Shown here: positions 62,740 through 64,000 of the stretch, piece by piece
Numbering within the stretch: the first letter of the stretch is position 1
How the letters are laid out: every line of letters starts with the position of its first letter
Assembly: GCF_002072955.1 (NCBI RefSeq)
Contig: NZ_LPUF01000002.1
Span: forward strand, 310,001 to 374,000
DNA: 64,000 bases
From: Methyloprofundus sedimenti
GTDB lineage: Bacteria; Pseudomonadota; Gammaproteobacteria; Methylococcales; Methylomonadaceae
Direction of reading: 5' to 3'
Made by a program: the position numbers and the translations under genes
The notes under the pieces: generated by a model
Told to the model about the DNA's origin: nothing
Databases searched by the model: none
Seen by the model: the letters and a program-made list of their open reading frames with translations, nothing else

Positions 62740-64000
62740 TTATCCACTGGCAGCGGCCGCACGAATGACTTCCGATAACGGAGGAATCCCTTCTAACTTC
62801 AGTAAGCGACTTTTTAAATAACCCCAAAATGACATGCCGTGCTTTCGGCAGGTCTTCTTGAGACTGGCAAAAGTATCACGGGCTTTCCGCCCTGCATCAC
62901 TTCGTGTACTCCCGCTGATTTTTCGTTTCTTGACGTAATCCCTTATATCCCGTTCGCTTAAATTGTTATGAAGTGGGAGGTAGAGTTTGTCGAGTACACG
63001 GAGGAGTTCATGTTGATTTTTCCCCATTCGCCCGAGGGCCTGGTTAAGCGTTTCGTAACAGGTTTTGGTACTGCATAGGATTTGAAAGCGCTGCCTGATA
63101 CTGCTCGCCTGTTCGGTAACAGGATTAAGTTTATAAGCTTTCAGGTCATGGTAAATCGACCAAAGCTGGTCGCGTGCGTCATCTACTGCCTTGGTATGGC
63201 TGTCATTTAAAGGAATCAGGCGATTAATCACTCGTTCGGCATGGATCCAGCACAAGGCATGATCAAAGACGTTAAACTGCCCTGCATCATCACTGATAAT
63301 TGAAAAGTCAGAGGAAATGCCTTGGTCTAGCAGCCCTCCCATCAAAGCACCTTCCGTGACTATTTTTCTGTGCCGAGGTTTAACGATGCCTTGCTGATCC
63401 AGCCATTCGCACCAGTCAGGTGCCGTGTTAATGCAGACACTGATATTTTCCAGTGTCGCCAAGATTACAACAGACAGCTTATTTTGTGCCATGTATTCAA
63501 TGGCACCTGTGTTCAATGTATAAAGCGTTGTTTTGCCTTGTGATAGACAGTTTAAAAAATTGATTCTGCTTTTACTTTCTGTACTACTGAACCAGGCAAA
63601 AAAATCATTGCCAATATGTGTGCAATAGCCATTTTGCCCTTTATGCCGTGCGCCAGTATCATCTGTATGAATATATTTAGAAACGGATAATCCCGTCTTC
63701 AGTAATTCATCTTTTTCGGCATGAAAGTCGTCCAGATCTTCTGTTAGTATATAACTGAGCTTACCGCTCGAAATATCGACGCCTAAATCACGAATTTGTT
63801 CCAGTAGTAATGGCTGTGTGACATGTTGGTGATGGTATTGATAGAGAATAAAGGCAATAAGGCTTTTACCAAAGCTACCTCCCTGAATGTCTTCGGGAAG
63901 CTGACCTAAAATCGTAAGACCCTCTGGCGTTATATATTCTGCTAAACGATAACGAATGTTATGAGTTTGAAAGGTAATATCCTGAATAACACGATCCTGA
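62740..64000 (-). CDS. IS66-like transposase, 5' part beyond the window
   Basis: The frame is open from the stop at 62740 to the window end, about 420 visible residues; a TTG at 63516 is only an internal codon. Upstream of it lie HTDDTGARHKGQNGYCTHIG, the first catalytic aspartate region, and NDFFAWFSST. Downstream are ISDDAGQFNVFDHALCWIHAERVINRL and the C-terminal LSERDIRDYVKKRKISGSTRSDAGRKARDTF. These are features of a divergent IS66-like DDE transposase. It lies 24 bases upstream of the TnpC gene on the same strand. Confidence 0.85.
   Translation of the reverse strand, partial: QDRVIQDITFQTHNIRYRLAEYITPEGLTILGQLPEDIQGGSFGKSLIAFILYQYHHQHVTQPLLLEQIRDLGVDISSGKLSYILTEDLDDFHAEKDELLKTGLSVSKYIHTDDTGARHKGQNGYCTHIGNDFFAWFSSTESKSRINFLNCLSQGKTTLYTLNTGAIEYMAQNKLSVVILATLENISVCINTAPDWCEWLDQQGIVKPRHRKIVTEGALMGGLLDQGISSDFSIISDDAGQFNVFDHALCWIHAERVINRLIPLNDSHTKAVDDARDQLWSIYHDLKAYKLNPVTEQASSIRQRFQILCSTKTCYETLNQALGRMGKNQHELLRVLDKLYLPLHNNLSERDIRDYVKKRKISGSTRSDAGRKARDTFASLKKTCRKHGMSFWGYLKSRLLKLEGIPPLSEVIRAAAASG

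Overview
The window reads as a chromosomal segment of a gammaproteobacterium. The housekeeping genes at 57-60 kb (ispA, xseB, parE) are of gammaproteobacterial type, and base composition is moderately AT-rich. The mixture of aryl-polyene-type fatty acid synthase genes, REP/RAYT repeats, ISL3 and IS66 elements and light-stress genes would fit a methanotroph-like or related aquatic gammaproteobacterium. That placement is only an impression, and no diagnostic marker such as rRNA or methane oxidation genes is present.

Layout. (A) 0-9.2 kb: a 5'-truncated amino-acid adenylation gene and an acyl-CoA-dehydrogenase-like gene, resembling the pair that makes pyrrolyl-carrier protein from proline. A Phd/PIN toxin-antitoxin pair and a small membrane methyltransferase follow. 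A minus-strand block then carries ketosynthase, ketosynthase-like chain length factor, two flavin-dependent halogenase-like genes (FDH1, FDH2) and two lipoproteins. (B) 9.3-11.4 kb: an AT-rich accessory patch with a two-gene unit (DUF2188 protein plus a TIR/deoxyribosyltransferase-like protein), a lipoprotein and an orphan antitoxin. (C) 11.4-29.8 kb: a photostress and membrane-lipid region. It holds photolyase, DCC protein, SOUL protein, TIGR01777 epimerase, NTF2-like and chalcone-isomerase-like proteins, and an eight-gene plus-strand operon (desaturase, FAD oxidase, DUF1365, two Cfa-type methyltransferases, DUF2878, DUF1295, histidine kinase). A BLUF-PsiE fusion, a DUF523/DUF1722 protein, a SRPBCC protein, a short LOV protein and a sterol-desaturase-like hydroxylase complete it.

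(D) 29.8-53 kb: the main aryl-polyene/xanthomonadin-type cluster. A tightly packed minus-strand operon runs from FDH3 through a carrier protein, a condensation-domain-like acyltransferase, an FAD oxidoreductase, an AMP ligase, a TauE/SafE permease, PlsC, GT2, a second ACP, a COG4648 membrane protein and a LolA-like protein to an MMPL exporter. A divergent plus-strand operon carries an AMP ligase-hotdog fusion, an LpxL-type acyltransferase, a dehydratase, a ketoreductase and FDH4. Beyond an IS-disrupted RAYT locus lie FDH5 and a CrtI-like desaturase. (E) 53-64 kb: two paralogous secreted proteins, a DUF389 membrane protein, a cupin, ispA/xseB/parE, a decayed toxin-antitoxin pair and two IS66-type transposases at the edge.

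How it may work together. Regions A and D supply nearly a full type II synthase for a polyene acid: ketosynthase/CLF, ketoreductase, two hotdog dehydratase-type domains, carrier proteins, AMP ligases, acyltransferases, glycosyltransferase, LolA/MMPL export. Five halogenase-like flavoenzymes and a possible pyrrole-forming starter module are added. The most exciting reading is a halogenated, possibly pyrrole-primed polyene pigment lipid anchored in the outer membrane, encoded next to a blue-light and membrane photoprotection region. This is inference from gene content. The KS/CLF pair sits more than 20 kb from the rest, and no obvious aryl-starter enzyme (ammonia lyase or chorismatase) is in the window.
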